A stretch of DNA of 64,000 nt from Nereocystis luetkeana (Eukaryota > Sar > Phaeophyceae > Laminariales > Laminariaceae). The notes below the pieces were generated by a model. It did not search any database. It worked only from the letters and a program-made list of their open reading frames with translations, and was not told where the DNA came from. Each line of letters starts with the position of its first letter. Positions within the stretch are counted from its first letter, which is position 1. The stretch covers positions 1,765,501 through 1,829,500 of the forward strand of contig JARUPZ010000006.1 in the NCBI GenBank assembly GCA_031213475.1. The letters run 5' to 3'. A program made the translations under genes and the position numbers. Below, piece by piece: positions 24,401 to 29,591 of the stretch.

Positions 24401-27400
24401 GTCCTTCTCTTCTTTCTGTTCCCTCTCTGTGTGTGCGTGTTTTTTCCCTTCCTTCTTCTTTTTTCGAGTGTACATACTCGTAATATACCATGAATATGTT
24501 GCCTGGTGTTTTTTGGTTGCAAGTGATGCGGGATGGTATTCCACAGCTCGCTAGAACCGTTTCCCTCACGGGCCGGTATGGTAGTGCCGTGCGCACTATT
24601 TCGTACCTGGTACCAGGGGCTTGTTTGTTTTCTCCCATCGAGACGAACTTTTGTCACTACAGCCTGTTTTGTGACCATAGCACAGCCAGGACTTCAGGGA
24701 AGAAGTTGTGATAACACCACCATCATCATTACTATCATTTTGGCCGTAATTATAGTCACCGTTCGATATTGGCTTCATACGTCAACCGGGGGTTATATTT
24801 CCGTCCAGATTGACACATGCCTTCGAAAAAAAAATCTATTGCGGGGGACCATAGTTAATAGGACCAAATATTGTTAGTAAAAATGGTTAAATATGTAGGT
24901 TTTTATGCATACCATAGGTCCTACTAACTATGGTCCCCCGTAATATCAATATTCGTACTACTGCTGTAATACTACTGTAGTTTTAAAACGCGGGTGAAGC
25001 GGTCGTCAACGGATGATAAACTTCAAGTTCGCCTTTCTGTGTATGATATGTTGGAGGGAGTTGATTGTGACACAAAGTTTTTTGTATTTGTTTCGTTAGT
25101 TTGAAAAAGGATTCATTGCTCTGTTCTCTGTTCTGTTGAACTGCATTGTTGCATTGCTGCTGCTGTTGTTCACGCTGTAGTTGCTGGTGCTGTTGCCGAC
25201 GCTGCTGTTGTTGCTGCTGCTGCTGCTGCTGCGATTGCTACTGGTGCTGTTGTTTATTGCTGCTGCTGTGGCTGTGCCTGCTGCTGTGGCCGCTGCTGTG
25301 CACAGACTGCATACGCCTTTGGGCTGCTGTGGGTGCCATACATAGAGAGGAAAGGAACGAGAGGGGTATCCTTCGCACGACTCTGCCTGCTCTATGTAGG
25401 CACGTGAATGTTGCGTCGACAGCGACAACCAAATGACACTTGCGACCTCGAACCTAGGGGAAAACCCACGCTCGTGTGGTGATGGTGGTGGTTGGTTGTT
25501 GTGTTGGCGGCGGCGCATTGTTTTCCTGGTAGACTATAGTCTACCTGCTGCCAGGTAACAGGTACCTGGTAAATATTTTTCAATCACATAAATAGATATA
25601 TACCGGCATTCTCCAGGCTATCAATATACTGCCGGAGGAGACCATAAGGCAGCAGCAGATCTCTTGGTGTACAGTAGTACCTGGTATGATAGCGTGTATA
25701 TCTTGTACTGTATACATACCGTAGACCTACAGCAGTAGTAGACTGCTCAGGGCATGCCTGAACTGAAGACTGAACTCCCGGCTATGGATTTGAAAGGGAA
25801 CAATCCGCACCTCAGGCAGATAAATCACGATATACTCATTTATTAATCGTACAGATCAGATAGATCTAGATCCTAAGACCAATGCCAATGGAAACGCAAA
25901 GTTTCGATAACAAGGTTGAACGCCAGAAGATACTCGTCAAAAATTTTCAGGTAAATCTTGCTACGTATGAGCACGATCTTGAAAACGGAAAGTTACGAAA
26001 CTTTTGGAATCCCCCGGAAAAAAAAATCTGGGGCCGATGTTGGGCCAAGATCGGCTTCAGAAAAACACAGGCGGATGTTCAACTCGAAGCGGCGAAATTC
26101 CGACTCCTCGACAGACATCGATCGACAAAACCAACGGCTGCGTCATGAATTCTGAACGGAGTGCGCTCGTTAGGGGCTCTCCGACCCACCCTAGGGTCAC
26201 CGTGTTTACACAGTGGCCGGTGTCGTGTGACGGGAGCTGACCACGTGTATGATGAAAAAACAATAGGCCGCTGGTGTGCACTAAACAGAAGAAAAAAAAT
26301 CTCGATCCGTCTCGAATGGCAAAAAAATAGACTTTTTTTTTCAGGTTTGGGAGGATACCGTAGGACGCCGGCGGCAAGCTCTCGCCCCCTAGACCATGGA
26401 CCCATCTGATATTTTGAGGCCGTCATCTATACTCGTTGGCCTTATCCGACACCAAGCGGGTTGGCCGTGGGCTCAGTCTACGTCGAGATCGAGCGTCTAT
26501 CGTCGCACGAGCTGCTTCTTATCGGCGTGTTGACAATTTGTAACAAGAAAAGCAAATTGCGCCGCCTGCAGCCTTGAGAAGAAAAAAAAAAGAAAAAAAA
26601 TTTTTTTCCACTTTTTTCCCACAGCGGCGGTTCGAGGATATTTGCGGCTGTTTTTGAAAGCAAGATATTTCTGAAATATTTTTTTTGACTTCGCGTTCCC
26701 ATTGTCATAATAGGTCTAACCTCCCGTCGTGAGGTGCTGTGCAGGATCAGCCGAACAGAGTACCTGGTAGTGTAGATCCAACGCAGAAAGCATGCCCTAC
26801 CTGGTAGATCATTGCAGACTACTGCTGTATATATACGGATCCTACCCGGCAACATGAGCTACTGCATCCACAGCTCAGGAATCGAATCTGCTCTGAAAGA
26901 TCTAGATCATGATCTCTAGGAACTGATGATCTGTAGATGATCTGTCCGACGTGTGAGAAAATATCGTCGGCAAAAGAAGGACGGTTCTTAGATACAGCAG
27001 CATCATCGACCATTCGGCCACCCGAAGCAGCCCGGGCTGCTCGGGCAGGGGTTACGGGATGTGTCCGCGTTGCAAAGCAAGACGGAAGGAAATTATACCC
27101 AGGGCTGTTCACGGGTAGGCTCAACCTCGCCGGTCAGGTCTGGTCGGGTCGGGTACGGGTGACCCGACCCGACCCGAACTGACCCGACCCGACCCGTGAG
27201 ATTTCATTTTTTTTCGACCCGACCCGCTACGTAGTCGGGCCATGACGTCATGAGCCGTGAACAGCCTTACCCGACACGCGCCCATCTGTACTGCTGAGCT
27301 GCTGGCTCTTCTTGTGCACAACGGACAGGTCATCTACAAGTCATCGATTCCCACAGCCCACAGCATATGATCTTTTGTAGACCTTTCAGGCCATGTAGAT

Positions 27401-28918
27401 TCCTGATCTGTATCATCTACTGTACCTGGTGGCTCATTTTCCTGGGTGGGAGCCACACAATCGGCATGATCTAGGACATACAGTAGTTTCCTGGGTGGGA
27501 TCTGTGCATGTACACATATCCTGATCTGTGCATACACAGATCCTGCACAGCACGCCAGAACGGCACGCTCGGATCTACAGTAGATGATCAATACCAGGTA
27601 TGATCTATCTGTAGATGATACGTTGGAAGGCTTGACGTCGTGAAGGGGTGAGGCTGCACTTGTCGCTTTTAGGGTCGCTGGCGCCGTGGGTCTCTCACAG
27701 AACAGAACATCAACATTCTGTGCCGAATGACCTCGTAGTACGGAGTAGGCAGTCCGGGCCTGCTCGGGAGGGGGTGTGCCCGGGTTGCAACGGAAGTCGA
27801 AAGGAGGCGAGGAGACCCCAGGCATGACGCGCGCGCATCTGTGCTGCTGTTGTTGCTGTTGCTGCTGGTGGTGCTGTTTGCTGTTCCCTCCAGCGTGGAA
27901 GGTTGACACCGAACGTATGTGGTGGTACGAAACACCGCACTATTGACATTAATACTCGTATTAATAGTACCTTTGCTTTGGGTAGGCACAATTCGATGCG
28001 AGTCGACGAGGGAAGAAAAGGCTGAAATCTTCTCGCGATAAAAGTGAAAGCACGTACCGTAGCGGGAAGGGGGTAGAAGAGCCTGCTATGTGACCCCGGA
28101 TCTGAGTTACGAGTTGGAAGGAGAGAGAGAAGAGGGTGTGCGAAGATAATGAATGGGATGAGAAAAAAGAAAAGAAAAAAGAAAGAAAGTACAACTCTTT
28201 ACGAACGAGTACGCAGTGTAATAAGTGCGACTGCTGTGCATTACTGCGACCACGATTGCGACCGGCTTCAACCCCAGACCAACTAAAAACCTCCGAAACC
28301 TCAGTTTTTTTCTCCCGTAAACGTTGTCCCAGCAGCGCGGCAGGCAGCAGCCATGCTGTCGTCCGCGAGGGTTTACCGGTTGTACCGCGGCTGGATCAAC
28401 ATGCTAAATTATAGATGGCGACCCATGTGTATGCGGCCTCCGCCCTTGCGGCGATCGCAGATGGCGGTGATTTCAGGCGGCCTTGCAACATCCGCAGGCA
28501 AAACTCGATGCACACCTTCATACGAGTACCGTAAACAGAGTTGTCTCAGCTACGTATATATGTAGGGTTGATGCAGATGGCGGACGGCCAAAGAGCCGGT
28601 CGCCCCGGTGGTTCAAGTGGTTAACCTCGAATTCTACTTGTTTGAGTCCTGGGTTCGAGCCCTAGGAGGGTCGGACTTTGACTTTATTTGCAAAAATAAA
28701 AAAAGGGATTCAATTGTTGAGAGCGCCTTGAAGCGTGGGTAGGCACAATTCGATGCGAGTCGACGAGGGAAGAAAAGGCTGAAATCTTCTCGCGATAAAA
28801 ATGAAGGCACGTACCGTAGCGGGAAGGGGGGAGAAGAGCCTGCTATGTGACCCCGGATCTGAGTTACGAGTTGGAAGGAGAGAGAGAAGAAGATGTGCGA
28901 AGATAATAAATGGGATGG

Positions 28919-28956
<38 letters not shown>

Positions 28957-29144
28957 CAACATCGAATGGAATCATGGAGGTGTGAACGGCAATCGTGCAA
29001 CAAAAAACACCGTTTTCTCAAGACTACAAGTACTGCTGCTTGAATTGCTGGATGGATCAAACTTTTGCTCACCACGGCCTCCGGTGCCACTTCTATCTGG
29101 AAGGACTCTCCCTTGAGCGTCTTCACTTGGAGAGATCGCGCCAT
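6319..29144 (-). CDS. RAD23: RAD23-like ubiquitin receptor / nucleotide excision repair protein, nine exons
   Basis: RAD23 proteins carry ubiquitylated substrates to the proteasome (UBL binds it, UBA domains bind ubiquitin) and stabilise XPC/Rad4 in DNA repair. Exons on the minus strand: 29073-29144, 22558-22704, 20825-21175, 19479-19617, 15404-15507, 13973-14044, 12453-12547, 10585-10741, 6319-6429. Every junction is GT-AG with matching phase, and the total is 1248 nt, 415 codons plus stop, a normal RAD23 length. Domain order is UBL (exons 1-2), Ala/Ser/Pro linker and UBA1 (3-4), acidic linker and XPC-binding domain (5-7), Gly-rich linker and UBA2 (8-9). The start codon is the first ATG of the UBL domain. 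Introns make up about 95% of the 22.8 kb span and hold most of the repeats listed here. The start lies about 280 bp from the start of the divergent PDI-like gene. Seen directly: sequence, phases, domain motifs. Inferred: function from the family. Confidence 0.93.
6599..7137 (+). repeat. R1 repeat, apparently full length, poly-G at both ends
   Basis: Starts after a G run with TACTCGATCGGAGATATG and a second TACTCGAT, and ends in AACCTATATATGATCAGG plus G. The second long copy at 48640-49195 aligns along its whole length. No TIR or coding frame. Lies in RAD23 intron 8. Confidence 0.75.
7145..7250. repeat. GATC-rich repeat fragment
   Basis: Carries GATCATGATCTGTGCGATGTG, a signature shared with the fuller copies at 17270-17540 and 49365-49720. 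Confidence 0.6.
7278..7374. mobile_element. 95-bp hairpin element, copy 1
   Basis: Inverted arms with TTTTGGGGACAAA and TTTGTCCCCAAAACGGGAC around a short AT-rich centre, TTAA-like at the left edge. Confidence 0.75.
7560..7710 (-). repeat. tRNA-derived SINE fragment (family of 10230-10380)
   Basis: On the minus strand it starts CCAGTGGCCCAACGGAGTAA and contains TGATTTCGGATCTCACGTCC; it aligns to 10380-10230, where box B is intact. Confidence 0.5.
8158..8398. mobile_element. TIR MITE (TTATCGGAGA ends)
   Basis: Ends ATCCTTATCGGAGA and TCTCCGATAAGAATGA, about 240 bp, AT-rich inside. A half copy with the same end lies at 30755-30865. Confidence 0.7.
8776..9060. repeat. Direct repeat copy a (partner 9982-10230)
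   Basis: Shares GATACCCCCGTCCCCCC(TG)-type start, CGGTGCCATGA-like block, ACACCTG-TAGCAGTAGTCGG block and GGTCCATAC with 9982-10230 in the same order. Confidence 0.6.
9345..9745. repeat. Large inverted repeat (palindrome), arms about 170 bp
   Basis: Arms about 9350-9540 and 9565-9745 face each other. Examples are GAAGGCTGGAGGTTGGACTC against CTAACCTCCAGCCTTC and GAAGAGTCAGTGGG against its counterpart GCCTGGCTCTTC. Arms match loosely with small indels. Both arms carry a B-box-like GGTT-x-GA-x-TCC. Confidence 0.65.
9982..10380 (-). repeat. Direct repeat copy b with tRNA-derived SINE head
   Basis: On the minus strand, TAGCCCAATGGATTAC (A box) at the 10380 end and CAGTTCGAATC (B box) 70 bp on. 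The low-coordinate part repeats 8776-9060. Confidence 0.6.
10381..10491. mobile_element. MITE-A copy 2
   Basis: Ends TATTACGGGGGGCC and GGGCGTAATA; sits next to the SINE head. Confidence 0.85.
10585..10741 (-). CDS. RAD23: RAD23 exon 8 (acidic/Gly linker, start of UBA2)
   Basis: An acidic and Gly/Ala linker (GMEQEDDEADAAAAGFAAGG), then VTVELTEEEEAAVQN, the usual lead-in to UBA2. The phase 2 acceptor matches exon 7; the donor AAT|GTGAGA is in phase 0. Confidence 0.9.
10826..10950. repeat. 30-bp tandem repeat
   Basis: Four units of GAATTCACGTTTGGGCAAC plus AAAAAACTTA, nearly identical, in RAD23 intron 7. Confidence 0.85.
11456..11660 (-). repeat. R1 repeat, partial
   Basis: Holds the middle of R1 (GTCGGTGAAAACCTGACATG) through to the CCATGCATGA edge and a C tract. 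Confidence 0.75.
11661..11850. repeat. C-rich low-complexity tract
   Basis: Runs of CCCCCCATTCCCC; no coding signal. Confidence 0.7.
12100..12452 (-). repeat. Tandem array of RAD23 exon 7 end plus 5' splice site
   Basis: Three decayed copies of the exon 7 end follow the exon at about 103-123 bp spacing (centres near 12365, 12245, 12135 on the plus strand). Each has a form of GCCGCC-x-GA-x-GTGGAAGGGCA, a GATGGAGATG-like end and a donor-like GTGAGAGATG, then a G tract and TTGTGTTGGAGGCG. Confidence 0.8.
12453..12547 (-). CDS. RAD23: RAD23 exon 7 (XPC-binding domain, end)
   Basis: ELMERINEHPGDFLRLMNEP followed by PDVEGQAMMEM, ending in phase 2 at GG|GTGAGA. The last 40 bases and the donor are repeated, decayed, three more times in the following intron. 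Confidence 0.92.
13090..13199. mobile_element. MITE-A copy 3
   Basis: Left end decayed, right end TGGTCCCCCGTAATA clear. Confidence 0.8.
13283..13383. mobile_element. MITE-A copy 4
   Basis: Ends TATTACGGGGGACC and GGACCCCCGTAATA; slightly shortened centre. Confidence 0.85.
13973..14044 (-). CDS. RAD23: RAD23 exon 6 (XPC-binding domain, middle)
   Basis: 24 codons, LRGLVRDNPAMLPQVLQQLG then AQSP, matching the family motif (LR-x-L-V-x-x-NP-x-x-LP-x-x-LQQLG). The acceptor side abuts a 17-bp minisatellite. Confidence 0.92.
14085..14310. repeat. 17-bp minisatellite (CCGACGGGTATATCCAT)
   Basis: About twelve units, starting about 40 bp from RAD23 exon 6 on its acceptor side. As 17 is not a multiple of 3, all frames read Arg/Tyr/Pro peptides that mean nothing. 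Confidence 0.9.
14565..14715. repeat. Degenerate tandem repeat (GTTAACGACCAGCAAG)
   Basis: Five to six diverged units of about 24 bp. Confidence 0.6.
15235..15403 (-). repeat. Imperfect duplication beginning at the RAD23 exon 5 donor
   Basis: Two diverged units with TTTTGCCATACTGTACTAC and TTTTGCCTTACTATAACTAG, about 85-110 bp apart, in the first part of intron 5. Confidence 0.45.
15404..15507 (-). CDS. RAD23: RAD23 exon 5 (acidic linker, start of XPC-binding domain)
   Basis: Acidic stretch DGGDEEGEDD, then NPLNFMRFHPQFDE, the first helix of the XPC-binding (STI1-like) domain. The phase 1 acceptor matches exon 4 exactly. Confidence 0.9.
15774..15999. mobile_element. MITE-A copy 5, split by another MITE-A
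   Basis: Left arm 15774-15795 and right part 15905-15999 belong to one copy interrupted by copy 5b. Confidence 0.85.
15796..15904. mobile_element. MITE-A copy 5b, nested in copy 5
   Basis: Reads GTTAA-TA-TTACGGGGG ... CCCCGTAA-TA-GGACCT; removing it and one TA restores the usual GTTAATAGGACCT. This fixes the TA target duplication. Confidence 0.9.
16148..16256. mobile_element. MITE-A copy 6
   Basis: Ends TACTACGGGGGACC and GTCCCCCGTAATA. Confidence 0.85.
16520..16613. mobile_element. 95-bp hairpin element, copy 2
   Basis: Arms TACTGCAGTCCCGATTTGGG and CCCCCAAACGGGACTGCACT. Confidence 0.75.
16664..16772. mobile_element. MITE-A copy 7
   Basis: Both ends clear. Confidence 0.85.
16774..16984. 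mobile_element. MITE-A copy 8, interrupted by the hairpin element
   Basis: Left part 16774-16857 and right part 16956-16984 are MITE-A. The left part also carries a 6-bp TA-CCAG insertion (CCTACCAGTATATA against the usual CCTATATA). The outermost right end is missing. Confidence 0.75.
16858..16955. mobile_element. 95-bp hairpin element, copy 3, nested in MITE-A copy 8
   Basis: TTAACCCCTTTAGAACCGCA at one end and GCGGTTCTAAAAGGGTCAA at the other, inside the MITE centre. Confidence 0.85.
16985..17181. mobile_element. MITE-A copy 9, with internal duplication and TACCTGGTA at the join
   Basis: The centre is present twice, joined at 17075-17083 by TACCTGGTA; a second stray right end (GGCCCCCCGTAA) follows. 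Confidence 0.8.
17270..17540. repeat. GATC-rich repeat, near full copy
   Basis: Blocks shared with 49365-49720 in order: TTGATGATCTAGATCTT, CTCATG-TC-CCGATGGGA, GATCTG-CC then ACAACGGCAG, and GATCTGTAGATAGATAGATC. No ends defined. Confidence 0.65.
17766..17937. mobile_element. MITE-A copy 10, internal tandem duplication
   Basis: The block GGACCAAAT...GTATACCATAG occurs twice in one copy. Confidence 0.85.
18194..18302. mobile_element. MITE-A copy 11
   Basis: Both ends clear. Confidence 0.85.
18375..19312. mobile_element. DNA transposon with about 50-bp TIRs carrying a protein-like fragment
   Basis: Left end AGGCCACTTCATACGCAGTC, continuing GGAAACTAGG, is matched by the reverse complement at 19312-19255. 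A MITE-A copy sits inside. On the minus strand, 18752-18958 reads AAVRGIDNLLPTAALAEALA, then LEEIQRRGGLEDEREE, preceded in another frame by WLLSLLLLLGAG. It looks like a captured secretory gene fragment, but no donor gene is known. Confidence 0.65.
18552..18660. mobile_element. MITE-A copy 12, inside the TIR element
   Basis: Ends TATTACAGGGGATC and TCCCTCGTAATA. Confidence 0.85.
19320..19442 (-). repeat. R2 repeat
   Basis: GAGCGCTCAAATGTTAGAGA through CTCGAAAGGGACGTG to CAAGCAACAAATGAG. The same unit occurs at 22925-23060, 49192-49330 and 60660-60800 on the plus strand. Confidence 0.7.
19479..19617 (-). CDS. RAD23: RAD23 exon 4 (second half of UBA1)
   Basis: Starts ARAALRAAFNDVSRAASYLM, then EGIPEGV, the classic UBA1 helix 2-3 sequence, followed by an Ala-rich linker. 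Ends in phase 1 at a GTGAGG donor that runs straight into a G-rich tract. Confidence 0.9.
19716..19948. repeat. GGGTC/GACCC-rich element, copy 1
   Basis: A long 5-9 bp repeat of CCCGA framed by CTCACGGGTCGGG and GACCCGTGAACCGCCC. Confidence 0.7.
20605..20690 (-). repeat. R1 repeat fragment
   Basis: GCAGGGATGCGAGGGTCGTC to TATGGCCATGCACATGA, then a C-rich tract. Confidence 0.65.
20691..20824 (-). repeat. C/T-rich tract at the RAD23 exon 3 donor
   Basis: On the minus strand, repeats of GGTGAGGGGAGGGG-like sequence follow the GTGGGA donor. Confidence 0.55.
20825..21175 (-). CDS. RAD23: RAD23 exon 3 (linker and first half of UBA1)
   Basis: 117 codons in phase 0 at both ends. A low-complexity Ser, then Ala/Pro/Thr linker is followed by the UBA1 start with VEMLTAMGFPEDQ. 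The linker DNA is a GCT/GTT-type trinucleotide tract, so its length probably varies. The exact acceptor (CAG before GGGAAACAACG) is inferred from phase. Confidence 0.85.
21751..21861. mobile_element. MITE-A copy 13
   Basis: Ends TATTACGGGGGGTC and CCCCCGTGATA. Confidence 0.85.
22060..22190. repeat. GATC-rich repeat fragment
   Basis: TAGATCATGCAGGCTAT to ATCTAGATCACCACG block shared with 45985-46290. Confidence 0.55.
22448..22557 (-). repeat. Tetranucleotide array (GTTG/GTCG) at the RAD23 exon 2 donor
   Basis: About 110 bp; on the minus strand the first unit is the splice donor itself (AAGGTTGGTTGG). Confidence 0.85.
22558..22704 (-). CDS. RAD23: RAD23 exon 2 (rest of UBL)
   Basis: 49 codons beginning MGDVKAKISEQRG after a CAG acceptor, with LICSGKTLKDG in the place of the canonical LIYSGKIL motif and FLVLMVK as the last UBL strand. 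The donor AAG|GTTGGT is the first unit of a GTTG/GTCG tetranucleotide array that fills the intron start. Confidence 0.92.
22762..22916 (+). repeat. R1 repeat, two fragments split by poly-G
   Basis: 22762-22830 and 22865-22916 carry overlapping 5' parts of R1, each starting at a G run. Confidence 0.65.
22925..23280 (+). repeat. R2 repeat with protein-like segment
   Basis: R2 block followed, on the minus strand at about 23195-23270, by EKTIALLGDGWWPQTAKQAE, closely matching the peptide at 60825-60900. Confidence 0.55.
23295..23391. mobile_element. MITE-A copy 14, partial ends
   Basis: The central palindrome is intact and both tips are eroded; it abuts the truncated LINE. Confidence 0.75.
23391..24060 (+). 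mobile_element. Truncated LINE 3' end, same family
   Basis: The same segment (RVARMGNERLPKRVMFGEL, then WMGCLGRDLSLFDLPIEEKQ and WFSRVEEAAERYMKRWF) with a frameshift between the two parts near 23475; stop at about 23769. It abuts a partial MITE-A on its 5' side. The 3' boundary is not clear. Confidence 0.75.
24838..24945. mobile_element. MITE-A copy 15
   Basis: Both ends clear (TATTGCGGGGGACC). Confidence 0.85.
25145..25310. repeat. GCT/GTT trinucleotide-rich tract
   Basis: Low-complexity CTGCTGTTG sequence in RAD23 intron 1; open frames here are artefacts. Confidence 0.7.
25876..26716. mobile_element. 840-bp TIR element, copy 1
   Basis: Ends AGACCAATGCCAATGGAAAC and the reverse CGTTCCCATTGTCATAATAGGTC, flanked by TA on both sides. 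No transposase frame, so non-autonomous. Confidence 0.8.
26775..26965. repeat. GATC-rich repeat fragment
   Basis: GATCATGATCTCTAGG and GATGATCTGTAGATGATCTG blocks. Confidence 0.55.
27106..27266. mobile_element. GGGTC-rich TIR MITE, copy 2
   Basis: Ends CAGGGCTGTTCACGGG and CCGTGAACAGCCTTA, interior of GGGTC/GACCC repeats. The CAGGG start recalls hAT elements; the target duplication is not resolved. Confidence 0.65.
27315..27625. repeat. GATC-rich repeat
   Basis: Contains GATCATCTAC, TCCTGGGTGGGATCTGTGC and CAGATCCTGCACA blocks as in 49365-49720. Confidence 0.6.
27980..28190 (+). mobile_element. SINE, 5'-truncated copy
   Basis: Matches the body of the SINE at 28594-28955 from GGGTAGGCACAATTCGATGC to GAATGGGATGAGAAAAAA, with an A-rich tail. 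Confidence 0.8.
28594..28955 (+). mobile_element. tRNA-derived SINE, full copy with poly(A)
   Basis: The head has TGGTTCAAGTGG (A box) and GGGTTCGAGCC (B box) with a paired T-arm. The body (CACAATTCGATGCGAGTCGA) is followed by about 38 A residues. The acceptor stem does not pair, so it is not a functional tRNA gene. Confidence 0.8.
29073..29144 (-). CDS. RAD23: RAD23 exon 1 (UBL start)
   Basis: Encodes MARSLQVKTLKGESFQIEV and five more residues, the first two strands of a ubiquitin-like fold. 24 codons, ends in phase 0 at a GTGAGC donor. Confidence 0.92.
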
Positions 29145-29421
29145 GATGCACTCACTTCGGTCGTGCGTACTTCAGGCACACTGTTGCACTCTGCTCTGCA
29201 GCACTCCTGCTGGCTCCTGGGGCTCCATTTTACGCGGGGAGATTCCTCCATAAAATACATTATAAACAAGCCTTCGTGAAAATGGAAACCCCCGATCAAG
29301 AAACAAGAAACACTCGACACTCGACTCCGCACTCCACAGCAGCGTCTACCAGGTAGTAGGCGAACACTCAACCAGGTCGCCCCGTAGTACACGCTACGGC
29401 CGTGAAGATCGCTGCGAACAC
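29145..29421. promoter_or_regulatory. Shared intergenic region between divergent RAD23 and PDI-like genes
   Basis: About 277 bp separate the two start codons and no repeat family listed here lies in it. Both 5' UTRs and both promoters must fit here or overlap, so a bidirectional promoter is the simplest reading. No TATA box or named element can be pointed to with confidence. Confidence 0.5.
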
Positions 29422-29591
29422 ATGACACGTCTTGCAGCCGTGCTGGCCGGCAGCCTCGTCTTGCTCGCCGGGACGCCACTTGGAACAACAACCTACGGCG
29501 TTAGTGCGGAATCGGATACCTCTGGTTCGACGGCTTTGTTCACCAGCGATGACGCTCAGGTTGAGACATGGACGCGTTCTACGTTCATCAG
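29422..29591 (+). CDS. PDI-like gene exon 1 (signal peptide)
   Basis: 56 codons plus 2 nt. Hydrophobic leader with likely cleavage after GVSA, then ESDTSGSTALFTSDDAQ and VETWTRSTFI. The donor AG|GTGAAC gives phase 2, which fits exon 2. A nearer GTTGAG donor would give a phase clash and was not chosen. Confidence 0.75.

Noticed and set aside
25146-25436. Cys-rich open frame
   Set aside because: Product of a GCT/GTT trinucleotide tract.
28594-28670. Functional tRNA gene
   Set aside because: A and B boxes and a T-arm are present but the acceptor stem does not pair; a SINE body and poly(A) follow.
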